This document shows positions 22,019 through 33,104 of a stretch of DNA of 64,000 bases, one piece after another. Within the stretch, counting starts at the first letter, position 1, and every line of letters begins with the position of its first letter. Source of the DNA: Cephalopachus bancanus (taxonomy: Eukaryota > Chordata > Mammalia > Primates > Tarsiidae); assembly GCA_027257055.1 (NCBI GenBank), contig JAPVLO010000056.1:3038001-3102000 (forward strand). Reading direction: 5' to 3'. Both the position numbers and the translations under genes were made by a program. The notes under the pieces are model-generated. The model was given only the letters and a program-made list of their open reading frames with translations, ran no database searches and was not told the origin of the DNA.

Positions 22019-22600
22019 TTTTTGATTTTATTTTATTTTTTAAATTGTGGGGTATAATGCAGGGTTAGGTATACAAATATTCATTGTGCATGTACACTTG
22101 TTGATGAGGTGTGCCCCCCCCAGGCAGATCTCAACTACTGTCAATCCCACCTTCCCGACCCCCTTTTCCCCCACAGTTTCCTGCTACTGTCAATCCTTTT
22201 GTTATAGTATTAACGATAGTTGTTCAAGGTCCACTTATAAGTGAGAACATGTGATACTCAGATCTTTGTTTCTGTGAAAGATTACTCTGGATTATAAACT
22301 CTAATTCTACCTAGATTGCTGCAAAGTTCATGATTTTTTTCTTCTTTATGGCTGTATAATATTCCATTGTGTATATGTACCACATTTTTTAAATCCAGTT
22401 CTCTTTTGATGGGCAGCACGATTGTTTCCATGTTCTTGCTATTGTGAACAATGCTGCAGTAAACCTATGCATGCAGGTATCTTTTTTATAGAGTGATCTG
22501 AGTTCTTCTGGGTATATTCCCAGTAGAGCGATTGCAGGGTCATATGGAAGGTCAATTTTTAGAACTTTTAGGAATCACCATACTGTTTTCCACAGAGACA
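22019..22600 (-). mobile_element. L1 3' fragment
   Basis: 3' UTR and end of ORF2 on the minus strand. Near-identical duplications AGCACAATCTTTA (22006-22018) and AGTACAATTTTTA (22601-22613) fix the ends. It is of the same L1 class as the copies at 0.6 and 5-6.3 kb; the frame is broken. Confidence 0.9.
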
Positions 22601-22837
22601 AGTACAATTTTTAAAAGAAAAAAAATATTTAAATTTTATAATCAATTGCATTTTTCTAATTTATGTGCTATTTAGTTTATACTTTGAATATTTATCTCTG
22701 ATTTTATCTGTCAATAATTCATATTACACTTATGTTCACCTTTTGTAAAATTTCCTTGATGTTGGCAACATCTTTATATGTTTTTTTAAGTGAAGTACAT
22801 TAAATGATTTCTTTGAGTTTTCTATTTTATACATTTT

Positions 22838-22908
22838 TTTTTGAAAGCAGGATTTATTAAGAGGATAGAAAAGCTCCCACAGTGGGAGGGGACCTGAGGG
22901 AGTTGCCT
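22838..22908 (-). mobile_element. Retroposed LTR R-like mini-insert, copy 1
   Basis: On the minus strand it reads from AGGCAACTCCCTCAGG through a hairpin (CTCCCACTGTGGGAG) to AATAAATCCTGC and an A run. It is flanked by perfect 15-bp duplications TATTTTATACATTTT at 22823-22837 and 22909-22923. So a 66-base polyadenylated RNA piece was inserted by the L1 route. A relative lies at 56171-56245. Confidence 0.8.
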
Positions 22909-22924
22909 TATTTTATACATTTTG

Positions 22925-23400
22925 TATATGCTCAAAATAAAATGTTTATAGTCTGCAAAATAAAAAGTGAAGTAACAGAATTGTTATCTAGCTCCAGCTC
23001 TGAATTCTTGAAGGTGAAGTTAGCAAACTGGGATTAACATGACATTGGGCAGGGAAATAGATCAGGATTCAAAGGATGGGTCAGTAGTCCAAATTAGCAG
23101 GGGAAAGGTCACCTGGCTTTTCTCCCACTTATGGCTGGTACCATCCCTGCTCCATATTATCAGGACACAGGGCCCTTTGGTAGGCCTTAAGCAGGTATTA
23201 CCATCAGGAGTGATATCAGAGTTATTAATCAGGGAGGTGGGACATGGTGATTTCAGGCACAACACATATTCCACTGTGGGCTTCTGAGGGAATAGCTTAC
23301 AGGAAGTAGGAGATATTGTTTGAGGTTTATGGGATTTAGGGAGGCCAGGAACCTACTACAGTTAAATTGCAGAACTACTATAAGAATTAAATATTAAAGT
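22925..23400. other. Unique sequence
   Basis: No gene or repeat was recognised; two overlapping short frames on opposite strands near 23.05-23.28 kb are not protein-like. Confidence 0.4.
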
Positions 23401-23404
23401 GTCT

Positions 23405-23645
23405 CTAAAGGACTCCACAGTGACACATATGGGATTATTATATGATATTATAATGTAGCCCTGCATAACTGTGGAACTTGGTGCAAATTCTTTCACTTCA
23501 CTGTGACTCAGTTTCCTCACTTGTAAAATGGTGCTAACAACAGTGTACATTTAACAGACACAGTGTTTGGGAGAATTAAGTGATTATTGCATGTAAAGGA
23601 GTTACAATAATCCCCAGAGCATGGTAAGGCTTCAGGATACTTCAT
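23405..23645 (+). mobile_element. MIR SINE
   Basis: 'CTTTCACTTCACTGTGACTC' and 'AGTTTCCTCACTTGTAAAAT' with a 3' part to 'AATCCCCAGAGCATGG'. Confidence 0.75.
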
Positions 23646-23649
23646 GCTC

Positions 23650-23820
23650 TAAAGCAATGTGATTATCATATTGTTGTTTTGAACCTAAGACCTTCCCAGC
23701 ACATTCCTAAGTGACAGAGTGCTGAAAAGGGAATTTTAAAAACTGTAGCATTAGCCTGCATTTAAAGTACAACAGTTTATAAGTGCAATACAAAACATCA
23801 ATTGCAAGTGTTAATCTATG
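23650..23820 (+). repeat. Copy B of the unidentified 170-bp duplication
   Basis: Partner of 20591-20760, 3.06 kb away in the same orientation. The similarity begins sharply at TAAAGCAATGTGATT and ends at CTATGA. The region between the copies contains an Alu, an L1, the R-like insert and a MIR. Confidence 0.85.
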
Positions 23821-23824
23821 AAAA

Positions 23825-24670
23825 TATAATACAAACTTAATACTATTCTAATATAAATTATAGCCAGATAAGTTACTAAAATAAACTACTGTATAAAAAA
23901 TAGAAAAGTAAATACTTTCTTTAATGTTGTTTGTGTGAAACTTGGTAGGTGTTTAGCCCGAGTGGACTTCCAGTTTAACATGAGATTGTGATAAGAGACG
24001 AGAAACAGAAGGGAAAGTTGTAGGTGACTAGCCTGGTGAAGGAACTTAAGATCCACGTGTCTAGGACTGGAAGGGGAAAGGAGTTGGGTGCCATCAATAA
24101 ACTTGCTAATTCCCCCAGGGAATCAGCACTTGGAAGAGTACTGATAGGGGAAGGTGGAAGTGTAGCTGGAGCTGTGGAAAGGAGAATTGTGTGAGGGATG
24201 TGAGGAGAAGGGAACTCAGGAGAAAGGAATTCTCAACCAGAGTAAGAGGAAGTCAAGAGCCAATGCCTGAAACTGATGAATCGAGAAATTGTGATATGAG
24301 TGTCTTATTAAGATATATGGCATTAAATAGCAGAAGAAAAGGTTAAAATAATGAAAGTGTTGGGGTGACGGATGTATGGGAAGCAAGAAATTACTATTCT
24401 CCAGTAGCAGTTGTAGTATTATGTGTTTTAAGTGCATTACATGGCTACATTCTTTAAGAAAGTTAAAGCAAATAGAATGTACTCGATTAAATAGTAGTTC
24501 TTATTATGTTCTATTAGATAAGAGCAAAGATATGATCAAAATGGGAAAGGCTAGTAATGAGATTTTCCTTATAGCAGACAATAATTACTCAGTCAGTGTG
24601 CCTTATCTGTATATTTTACAATTAAAAATATTGTCCCCTAAGCCAGGTTCAAAGCTGTGTATCAAGTATG
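23825..24670. other. Unique sequence
   Basis: No feature was recognised. The 101-residue frame at 24376-24681 lacks recognisable protein features and has no homolog I know. Confidence 0.4.
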
Positions 24671-24804
24671 TCAGGATCTGAGTCCCCCAGTCAAGCTCTC
24701 TGTCTCTTTAGTTGCAGGTGTGACCGAGAGCAAGATCTGGAGCAGCTGTGTCCTGTTGTCTAACATTCCAGGGTTGAGAGAAGACACTTCTAATTCCAAG
24801 GTTA

Positions 24805-24980
24805 TAAATTTGATCATACATCAGAATCACCTAGAGTGCTTGTGAAAACAGAGGGTTGGTCCTACCTCCAGGTTTCTGACTTGATGGGTCTGGGTTGGAG
24901 TCGGAAAATCTGTATTTCTAACAAGTTCCTGGGTGACGCTGACATTGCTGGTCTGGGACCACACTTTGAGAATGATTGGT
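24805..24980 (+). mobile_element. MER5-like hAT-Charlie MITE
   Basis: Nearly palindromic layout: 'CATCAGAATCACCTAGAGTG' at the left and 'GGTCTGGGACCACACTTTG' followed by 'AGAATGATTGG' at the right, with 'TTTCTAACAAGTTCCTGGG' between. This is the MER5 pattern, a short non-autonomous hAT element. Confidence 0.75.
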
Positions 24981-24984
24981 CCAA

Positions 24985-25620
24985 TATGTGATGGGCGAGT
25001 GTACATAAGGACAGGCTGAAGAGGACCTACTGAAGGAAGAATCCTGTTCCTGGAAAGGTGTTTGAATAAACTTTGTGCTGGGAAGGGAGGGACAGAGCGG
25101 GGAATCTAGCTACCCCATTTGTTTTCTAAGGTTGGCACTGTAATGTCTTTTAATGATCTCTCTGGCTTAGCCTAACAATCTCTACTTTAAAGAAATGCCT
25201 GGTTCTCACAATTCTAATAATATGTGCCCAGAATGGAATCCACCAATGAAAGTCTGAAAAATAGATTCAATTATCCTTCTCCACTATTGAACCTGAGCTA
25301 TGAGAGAGGCTGAGCGAAACACACATACAAGATAATAGGTACAGAGAAGCAGACCTGAACTGAGAGTGACTAAATAATCCTTTAAATATGATTAGGTCAT
25401 ATAACTTGTCAATGTTTTCAGTGGGCATACTAATTTGTTTTATCAGCCAAAACTTTCTGTCTCACTAGGGTCTATTGAGATAAGAATTGCAAATACAAAC
25501 TTAAAAATGTGCCACAGCTAGAGTATCCAGGACCTAGAGGTTAATTTAGGCATTCGTGCACTAAGGCAAATAAATAGAAAATAAGAAATCCTAAGTTCAA
25601 GACCTGCTTCTTTAAGGAGA
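24985..25620. other. Unique sequence
   Basis: No feature was recognised. Confidence 0.4.
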
Positions 25621-25629
25621 AGGCTAGCA

Positions 25630-25800
25630 CTTGAAAAACATACTTTTAGGTCAGCAGGGTATCACCCTAAACAGTTAACATATCAGAGCCTTAGTGAGCT
25701 CATCTTCAAAATGAAGACAATAGTGGTACATACTTCATAGTGTTATTGCGAGATTTAATGTAGTCTCTGGCATACAGCATGGTGCTGAAAGGATGTGAGC
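25630..25800 (+). mobile_element. MIR SINE, diverged
   Basis: 'GAGCTCATCTTCAAAATGA' and 'GTTATTGCGAGATTTAATG' to 'CTGGCATACAGCATGGTGC'. Confidence 0.6.
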
Positions 25801-25814
25801 TATAATAGTAATAA

Positions 25815-26035
25815 AAATAAGCTCTTTAAAGTCAGATGAGGGTTCACATCTAGGTTGTCACTTTGTAGTGGTTCCCTAGGGCAAGTTATAGAACCTTTCT
25901 AAGGTGTCAGTAATTGTGTTAAAATGGGGATAATAATATATAATCATTTAGGATTACTCCAAGGATTAAATCAAAGCAAACATGACAGTATGTATATCTC
26001 TTGAGAATATTAAGCATTCAACAAATGAAATGATC
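25815..26035 (+). mobile_element. MIR SINE
   Basis: 'GGGTTCACATCTAGGTTGTC', 'AAAATGGGGATAATAATAT', 'GGATTACTCCAAGGATTAAA' and 'TAAGCATTCAACAAATG'. A second MIR directly follows the previous one in the same direction. Confidence 0.8.
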
Positions 26036-26144
26036 ACTACATATATGAAATCTAACCCTCACTGTAAAAATAGAACAACTGTCTACCCTACTATATTCTG
26101 TTTGGTTTGAGGCTGAACTATGTTAATGATTATGAAATAAACTT

Positions 26145-26566
26145 CTATTTATTCATCAAAAAATATATATTGTGCCAGGACTATTCTAGGGGGCAGCAAT
26201 ATACTTGGAAACAAAAAGGCATAACATTCCTGTTTTCATCAGGCTTAGACTTCTACTGAAATGGAGGAGGATGAGAAGAACAATTTTAGAGAAAATTAAG
26301 CAAGGTAAAGAGTATGGGGTTGAAATGGGGAGGGTATGCTATTTTATATGAGTTAGCCAAAGACTAGCCAATAAATGGCATTTGAGCAGAGACCTGAAGG
26401 ATACGAGGGATAAACCATGCAGATGTCTGGGAAATCGACAATCAGTGCAATATCCCTGGGATGGAAGCATGTTGGGTATATTCATGGAAGTATAATGAGC
26501 CCAGTTTGGCTGGAACAGCTGATAGACGTGAGAAGAGTGTGCCACGGACCACTTGAGAACTTTCAG
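26145..26566 (-). mobile_element. L2, first segment (split by MLT1)
   Basis: Reversed L2: 'TTGTGCCAGGACTATTCTAG', 'GAGCAGAGACCTGAAGGATA', then 'TGGCTGGAACAGCTGATAG'. It continues on the far side of the MLT1 LTR, so the LTR landed in this L2. Confidence 0.75.
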
Positions 26567-26972
26567 GCCATGTGCTATCAACAAAATTTTGTCCCCCCAC
26601 AAGTTTTTCTGTTGAAACCCCAACCCCAATGTGATGGTATTTGGAGATGGGGCCTTTAAGGAGATAGTTAAGGTTAAATAAGGTCCTAAGGGTAGTCCTC
26701 TAATCCAATAGAACTGGTGTCCCTAAAAGAAAAATAAGAGATACCAGAGCACGCTTTCTCCCTCTCTTCTGGAGTATGAACAGAGGAAAGACCATGTGAG
26801 GGCATGGTGAGAAGCTGGCTTCCCACAGGTCAGGAAGAGAGGCCTCACAGAAACCAAGTTTGCTGATGCTTTGATCATCGACTTCCTGTTTTCAGAATTA
26901 TAAGAAAATAAAATAAATGTCTGTTGTTTAAGCTACCCAGTTATGGCAGCCCAAGCAGACTAGTATACTATG
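26567..26972 (+). mobile_element. MLT1-type LTR inside L2
   Basis: 'CCCAACCCCAATGTGATGG', 'TATTTGGAGATGGGGCC', 'GAAAGACCATGTGAGGGC', 'GAGAGGCCTCACAGAAACC', AATAAA and 'GTTGTTTAAGCTACCCAG', ending 'CAGACTAGTATACTA'. Complete LTR order, forward. Confidence 0.85.
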
Positions 26973-26974
26973 TA

Positions 26975-27525
26975 ACAACTTCAAGATGGGCCACCATTAT
27001 GTGGTTTTAAGCAAAGACAGGAGGATATAAGAAAGGACACTTAGCTTTTGTGTGTAAGATATGTGGACACTGAAAGCTAAGAAATCAGTCAGGAGCTTCT
27101 TGCAATAAGCCAGAAAAACAATGATAGAGGCTCAGACTACTCTGATGGCAGAAGAGAGTGTGGTAAGAAGTGTTTGAATTCTGAATGTAGGTTGAAGGTA
27201 CAGTCAACAAAATGTGTCTGTAGGTGGGATATGGGATGTGAGGAAGGGAGGGAGTGTCAAAGGTGCCTCCAAGGCTTTTAGCTGAACACCTGGAAGACTA
27301 GAGTTTCCATTCACTAAGACGGAGAAGGTTGTGAAAGAAATAGCTAGGGTGGATAACCAAGAACTCGATTCAGAATTTTTGATGTTTGAGATGCCAGCAG
27401 ACACCCAATGGAGATGTTTGAGAATACAGATGGAGTTCTGAGTTTAGGAGAGTGGTAGGATTGGAGATAAATATGTGGATATCATTAGCATATGAACAGT
27501 ATTATATGAGACAGGAGGATCAGAT
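26975..27525 (-). mobile_element. L2, second segment
   Basis: Continuation of the split L2: 'AGCTTCTTGCAATAAGCCAG', 'GTGCCTCCAAGGCTTTTAGC', 'CCATTCACTAAGACGGAG', 'GACACCCAATGGAGATGTTTG', the antisense of L2 coding and 3' sequence. Together with the first segment it spans nearly 1 kb of L2. Confidence 0.75.
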
Positions 27526-27529
27526 TTGT

Positions 27530-27785
27530 AAATGATAAAATGTTACGTATTTATAAGGGTGTACATAAGTTAATTGGAGTCTTTGATATCCTTCTGTTGT
27601 TGAGTTTCTTTATAGCAATTCTATTAACAGTCTTTTTCCTCTTTGTGCTTTACCAATAATATATCATGACATTTTAAAGTAGGGTAAGAGGGGATACCTG
27701 CTATCGATCAGTATTTTGTATATAGAGTATGTTATCCTTCGCATAACATATTAAAGACATGTCTCAGTTGCCAAATCATCAGCTG
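27530..27785. other. Unique sequence
   Basis: No feature was recognised. Confidence 0.35.
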
Positions 27786-27789
27786 TTCC

Positions 27790-28260
27790 ACACTTAGCTG
27801 TGTGTTGGGTGGTATGCTTGCAAATGGGGAAATAATGAAAAAGATGCATTTCCAGCTTCAGTGAGTCATGTATTTTCAGTGGAATGTTAGAAGTGAAATG
27901 ATAAAGATTTGCACAGGAAATCATGGAATCCCAGGGGAGCCAGCAGACTTCCCAGAGAAGGGACTGACAGCATGACCTGAGTTGAGCAGTAGGTATATGC
28001 AGGGTATGGGTAGGGGTAGGCGAGGTAACCAGGGCAGCACCAGCACCAGCACAGAGGTGAAAGGACAGCTTGCTGTGTGCATCAGAACTCCAAGCAGGTC
28101 GGTGGGGGTAGGGGCAACATGAGTGACAAAGACACCATGCTGGGACTCAGACAAGGGCCAGGGCATATAGGTCTTCAAATTCCTTATTAGGGGACAAGGA
28201 TTAACTTCTACCTTTGGAGGGAAGGTGGAATGTGAGAGGGCACTGAATATTTTTAATAAG
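27790..28260 (-). mobile_element. L2-like remnant
   Basis: 'GAGAAGGGACTGACAGCATG' and 'AGCACAGAGGTGAAAGGAC' followed by 'GGGCCAGGGCATATAGG' fit reversed L2 but are diverged. Confidence 0.5.
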
Positions 28261-28379
28261 AAGGATACTTACAAATTAATGATAGGTGTCATAGTCATCT
28301 TAAGGTAATAAACCCAAAGAACAGAAAACTTTTGTGATATGAAGGTGAAAAAAGTAAAATCTTGCAAACAAACCAGTCT

Positions 28380-28760
28380 TCAACAATAGGAAAACGACTA
28401 AATGCATTGTGGTAGATCTACGCTAAATATTCCACTTACTCCATGGAATGGAATATTATTCAGTCCTTTCAAATGATTGTTATTAGAGTATCTAATATAG
28501 GAAAATACTTACAGAATGTGTAAAAACAAACCCGGTTTTATACTTACATGTATAATCTGATATTCATATAAACTGAAACATGATAAAAATATACAATATA
28601 AACACTAAAACAAACCCAAATGAGGATTACATTTTTTTTTTTAATTTGGTCTTTCCTCTAATTTCTAGACTCTGTGCAATATGTTTAGATTAGTTTTTAA
28701 CATTAAAATTCATGAACACATAAATAAAAAGGTGCTTGCAAAAGCATGGCGTTTTGTTAC
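28380..28760 (+). mobile_element. HAL1/L1M-like 3' remnant
   Basis: 'GGAAAACGACTAAATGCATT', 'CATGGAATGGAATATTATTC' and the transition into a T/A-rich region follow the 3' end of old half-L1 elements. Similar remnants recur at 40.4, 53.6 and 54.7 kb. Confidence 0.6.
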
Positions 28761-28764
28761 TTCT

Positions 28765-29185
28765 CATTAATAAAAACAATAAATCACGTTTGGTAACTTT
28801 ATTAGAGTTAAATGAGGAGATAAAATCAGTGTTTACTTTTTTTCTCAAATGGAGTACATGCTTTCCACAGTTCTGGGTGTAGGAGCATCAGATGCTACTG
28901 CTGGGACCTGTTGAGAAAGCATGTCCTCTGAAACGGTGTGCAAACGCCTGTTTTTCTTCAGGTCCCAACATACAAACCATTCTTCTCCTCATGTCCTCCA
29001 TTCGGATCTGGTGTAAATGCTTTTATCACCACTCAGCTTAATTTTAACCACATCTCAATCAACTGTACTACAGGGGGGGAGAGGTACAATGTTCAGGATT
29101 ATCTATTATTTTCTAATCGGTGGGGATCAAGGACATGGTTGCTCTTGAAGAGTCTGTCTAATGAACTAGGCTTCAGAAGACACCA
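28765..29185. other. Unique sequence
   Basis: No feature was recognised. Confidence 0.4.
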
Positions 29186-29189
29186 AAGG

Positions 29190-29610
29190 GATTTGAGGAA
29201 TAGATAGAGTTCACCAAATGTTAACGGCAGGAAAGGGCATTCCAGGTAGAAGGAATGGTGTAGAGAGAGTCTGTCTGCTTAGGGAGTAGTCACAGGTAAT
29301 CCAGTGTGGATAGAAAATAAACAAAAGGGTATGTGGTATGCATATGTGTGTTGCATGTGTATGTGTGCTGAAAGATGGGCATAGCAAAGAGAGGACCCCA
29401 CAGAAAAGGCTGGGAAGCTAGTAACGAACTTTAAAGTTTGCATTAAGGAACTTTTCCAGTTCCAGTTGGCAAAGGGGAGCCACTGAAAAGTCATAAGCAG
29501 AGGAGTGGACTTATGATAGCTGTAATATAATAGGATACTCAAAGGACAGTGCGAAGGAGGGTTTGGAAGGAATGAGACTAGAGGTAGAGCATTTAGGAAG
29601 CTCTCGAGAA
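29190..29610 (-). mobile_element. L2 remnant
   Basis: 'GGGCATTCCAGGTAGAAGG', 'GGGGAGCCACTGAAAAGTC' and 'GCAGAGGAGTGGACTTATG' are reversed L2 phrases. A 124-residue frame read in L2 sense here is a shadow of that element, not a gene. Confidence 0.75.
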
Positions 29611-29639
29611 AGATGATGCGACTTTGAACTAAGGCAGCG

Positions 29640-29780
29640 GCAGAAGGATTCACTCTTTTATGCTACAAACACTTCCTGAGCATGTGCTCAGCTCTAGGGA
29701 TATATTGGGAAAGAGGTTACAAATGAAATTCCTGACTTAAGGGGTGTACATTATAATATTTTGGAGAGGGAGGGCAGGGA
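29640..29780 (-). mobile_element. L2 3' end fragment
   Basis: 'CACTTCCTGAGCATGTGCTC' and 'GCTCTAGGGATATATTGGG' resemble the reversed L2 terminus. Confidence 0.5.
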
Positions 29781-30059
29781 ATGTTTGCGTCTATTTCAGA
29801 GACAGAACTCCCAAGTCCTTTAAGATATTCCCTTCAGTGCTGAAAACACAAACTCAACCAAGTCCATCCTCCTAACGGCAGGTCAAAGAGAGGCCCCATA
29901 CTACATTGGAAAATGCAGGCTTTAAAAAATGAACTTTCTCCCTGGCATGTGAAGTTTGAAGGTCCTGGCCTGAGTGGTTCCATCAAAGCCACAGACTGCA
30001 GGGATGTGGCAAGAGAGGACACAGTGGCATGCAGGCAGGAGGCAGTGAGCGCTGGAAGA

Positions 30060-30190
30060 AGGTCTTGTGAATTTTAGGCTCAGCTGTGTGTCATTTCCCA
30101 TGTGATTTAATTGAACTTACAACCCACTCAGGGACTCAAGTTCCTCATCTGTCAAAAAGGAAGCTGAAGTAGATATTCGCTTAGCTTTCT
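30060..30190 (+). mobile_element. MIR SINE fragment
   Basis: 'CTCAAGTTCCTCATCTGTC' with the core upstream ('GCTGTGTGTCATTTCCC'). Confidence 0.55.
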
Positions 30191-30299
30191 AAAATGTCCT
30201 CATTCCATTGGTTTTTGTTAAAATTTCTAATTGAAGGATGTGTGTCCAGTGATGGAATGTACTCTCACTCATGTTTTATACCTAAATGTATTATATTAA

Positions 30300-30480
30300 C
30301 TTATGTATCTATAACCATTTTTATTTTAGCAAGCATTTTCGTATAGGTTTTACTTTTCACAACCACTTCTAATTTTCTTTTTTACAGGTGAGGGAAGTGA
30401 GGCTAAATGAATGAGAGAAGGGGTAACCCAAGAAATCAAGGCCACACAGTCAACAAGTGGTGAGGGAGCCTTAAGTTGGG
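30300..30480 (-). mobile_element. MIR SINE
   Basis: 'TTTACAGGTGAGGGAAGTG', 'GGCCACACAGTCAACAAGTG'. Confidence 0.75.
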
Positions 30481-30484
30481 TATT

Positions 30485-30945
30485 CAGCTTCAAAACGAGC
30501 CCTCTATCCACTTCATAAAGCTCGCTGCTCTCCCTGAGAGCCTATTCCCTGTTCTAATCAACTCATGTTTAGGATGTAACAACTCAAATACGGTATTAGG
30601 TAAGTTAAATGGGTTCAGCACTAAGGACTTTCTAAAGAGAAGAATGACTACATTTTATTGAACCTAATTTGCGAGCCATCTGGGAGCATTACCTTCAACG
30701 GGACACCCAGAACTAGTGTCCCCAGCTAAGAGACAGTGATCAATAAAGACACCAGCATTAGAGTAACATTAGAGCCACAGAGAGGTAACGCGTCTAGGGG
30801 CATGCAAGCTCTGGATGGTCTTTTTATTTTCCCTGAAGGCGCTTACAAGAAGAGACAAGCTTGGCTTAACGAAGTATGCCATCAGACAAAATTCCTATAG
30901 AAATTTCCTTAGAATCATCTTGCAGCAAATTGGACATTCTCACAA
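30485..30945. other. Unique sequence
   Basis: No feature was recognised. Confidence 0.35.
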
Positions 30946-30949
30946 TGTC

Positions 30950-31130
30950 TGGTGTCTGGGTAGCTTAATCCTGGTGACTGCATCAAACTCCCTTCTGGCA
31001 TTTGTGAATGAATTAGTCTTAATTTCCTCACCCCTAAAACATGAGAATAGTAATTTCCTCTAAGGCTGCTGTAAGGACAAAATGAGGAAACTGAGGTTTG
31101 GGATGGAGGTGGGATGGGTGGATTGGGGTT
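30950..31130 (+). mobile_element. MIR SINE
   Basis: 'TTAATTTCCTCACCCCTAAA' and 'AAGGCTGCTGTAAGGACAAA' fit the MIR 3' half. Confidence 0.65.
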
Positions 31131-31449
31131 AGCTCCTTGTAGAAGAGCCAGTGGCAGAGTGTTCTGCTTCACCCAAGCCTCCACCTTATTCCCTTCCAAC
31201 TTCAGCTGATATTCTTATCCTTGACTTCAGTTAAGTGTCTGGCTTCTCTATGGGTAAATCCCAAAGTCTCTGGTGTAACTCTCTCCCCATCCCCTGTGGT
31301 TAAGTCCACCCTGCATAATCTCTGAATAATACTGTGTCAACCTATTTGTCTATGATCTGTCCACAGTGGATCTTCTGCAAGTCTGGCTGTTTTTACTCAA
31401 ATTTTCCCCTTTACTTTCTCATTTAGCCTCTCTTTCTCTCTCTCCTCCC

Positions 31450-31690
31450 AAGAAATTTTTAGAGGTGTAGGCTCTGAAGCTAGGAGGAATAGTCGATGGA
31501 TCACAAATTTCATCCAGACAGGTCCTAGTTCAGCAAGTTCACACAGCTGTGTGACTTTAAGCAAACTGCTTCACCTCTGATTTTCTGCTTCTTTGCTTAT
31601 AAATGTGGATTACAATAGCTTCCTCACATGTTTGGGGTCAGGTCTATCATCATTAGCATATGGAAGTACTCAGTGATATTTAAATTTAAA
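31450..31690 (+). mobile_element. MIR SINE
   Basis: 'GCTGTGTGACTTTAAGCAAA', 'CTGCTTCACCTCTGATTTTC' and a 3' part near 'GGAAGTACTCAGTGATA'. Confidence 0.8.
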
Positions 31691-31800
31691 TTATCAGAGC
31701 TAAGTGCTAGAAATAAAGATGCAGAAGAAACAAAAAGAACATGGTCCTAGCACCATGAGGGAAAGTAAGAGAGAGAAAAATGCAAACGGACAAATATGAT
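31690..31800 (-). mobile_element. L2 3' end fragment
   Basis: 'TAAGTGCTAGAAATAAAGAT' and 'ACATGGTCCTAGCACCATGA' resemble the reversed L2 end. Confidence 0.45.
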
Positions 31801-31804
31801 ATAC

Positions 31805-32795
31805 CATGTTAAGTTATTTAATAAAGAATCTTTCTGTTTCCCAAAAGGTACAGACATTCCACACAGGAGGGCTGTTGATTCCCTAGCTCCTAGTGCCTAC
31901 CATGATGTTACTGGTCCACAGCAGTGAGGGGCCTGTGTTGACAGATGCATAGAGCCCCTCATGATGTTTTCTGGCACCACTCTGTGATAGCCAGATCCAC
32001 TTTCACAGGTCTCCCGTCGATTCGAGCTCTTTGCTCAGCATTCTTGGCCTTGGTTTATTCTACATCCCCTTCCTCCTGCAAGCCCTGATCTTTTCTGATC
32101 AACCCTAGGTGTCTCTCAGATCAAATTCATTTTCTCCCCAACACTAAAAATAAAAAATCTTCATGTTACAACTCCATCCGTTGCCTGGAGATAACATTCG
32201 ACTCCTCACATGTAGGCCAACCTCCTCCAGCTGTGCCAATTTAATCCTGTTCAGTTACCTCATTTTGAATAGGATACCTTTGGCAGGTGAGATGTTATGA
32301 ACATCAGCGTGTTAAATCTTTAGTAGAGAGTGATTCTCCTGGGCATTTTTTTTCTATTTCATTTTGTCCTGCATGCTGTCATAATGTCTGCTGATATCTA
32401 TAGACTTTTTCCTTGAGTTCCTTGGCAATTCATTAATACCTGCGCCCCTCCAACAAACGTTTCTTGAAGACCAGACATTGTACTACAGCACTCATTTGAT
32501 GCCTGTGAGATAAAGTATGGGGGTTGGGGGTGGGGAGGGACAAGCCAGCTATTTCTTCGAGGATAATTGTGTGCAGGGGAGTAGGATAAGGCTTGGTCTT
32601 CAATGTGGATTTAAGCTGTAACTTTATATTTCCACATCTCCATTCAAGAACCATACATCTGCCAATTACAGAGATTGTTCTAGCCAGGTGTGTGAGATCA
32701 CAAACTGGTTGCCTTTGAGAAAAAGATGTTCCCAGAGTCACCCCTTTACTCACCAGGAGATCTTCTGCCAGAGAGGACAGAGACTCTTACCTTTA
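31805..32795. other. Unique sequence
   Basis: No gene or named repeat was recognised over about 1 kb. One 106-residue reverse frame (32433-32753) has no visible domain. Confidence 0.4.
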
Positions 32796-32799
32796 TTTA

Positions 32800-33101
32800 T
32801 TTTATTTTATTTTATTTTATTTTTGAGTTGGAGTCTCACTCTGTTGCCCAGACTGGAGTGCAGTGGCAGCTCCCGGTCACCACAGCCTCGACCTGCTGGG
32901 CTCCGGCGATCCTTCCGCCTCAGCCTTCCAAGTAGCTGGAACTACAGGCGCACGCTCCCACGTTGGGCTAATTTTTTGATTTATTGTAGAGATGAGGTCT
33001 CGCCAAGTTGCCCAGGCGGGTCTCGAACCCGCGGGGTCAGGCAATTTACTCGCCTCAGTCTCCTAAAGCGCGGGATTACAGGCTGAGCCACCGAGCCCAG
33101 C
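32800..33101 (-). mobile_element. Alu SINE with (TTTTA)n tail
   Basis: Reversed Alu after a TTTTA pentamer microsatellite. GACTCTT flanks both sides. It is CpG-rich and close to the young group but keeps the intact left-arm linker (CAAGTTGCCC). Confidence 0.95.
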
Positions 33102-33104
33102 TGG

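Noticed and set aside
29279..29653. 124-residue reverse frame
   Set aside because: It is the sense strand of a decayed L2 fragment and lies within the L2 3' region; no start context or host-gene domain.
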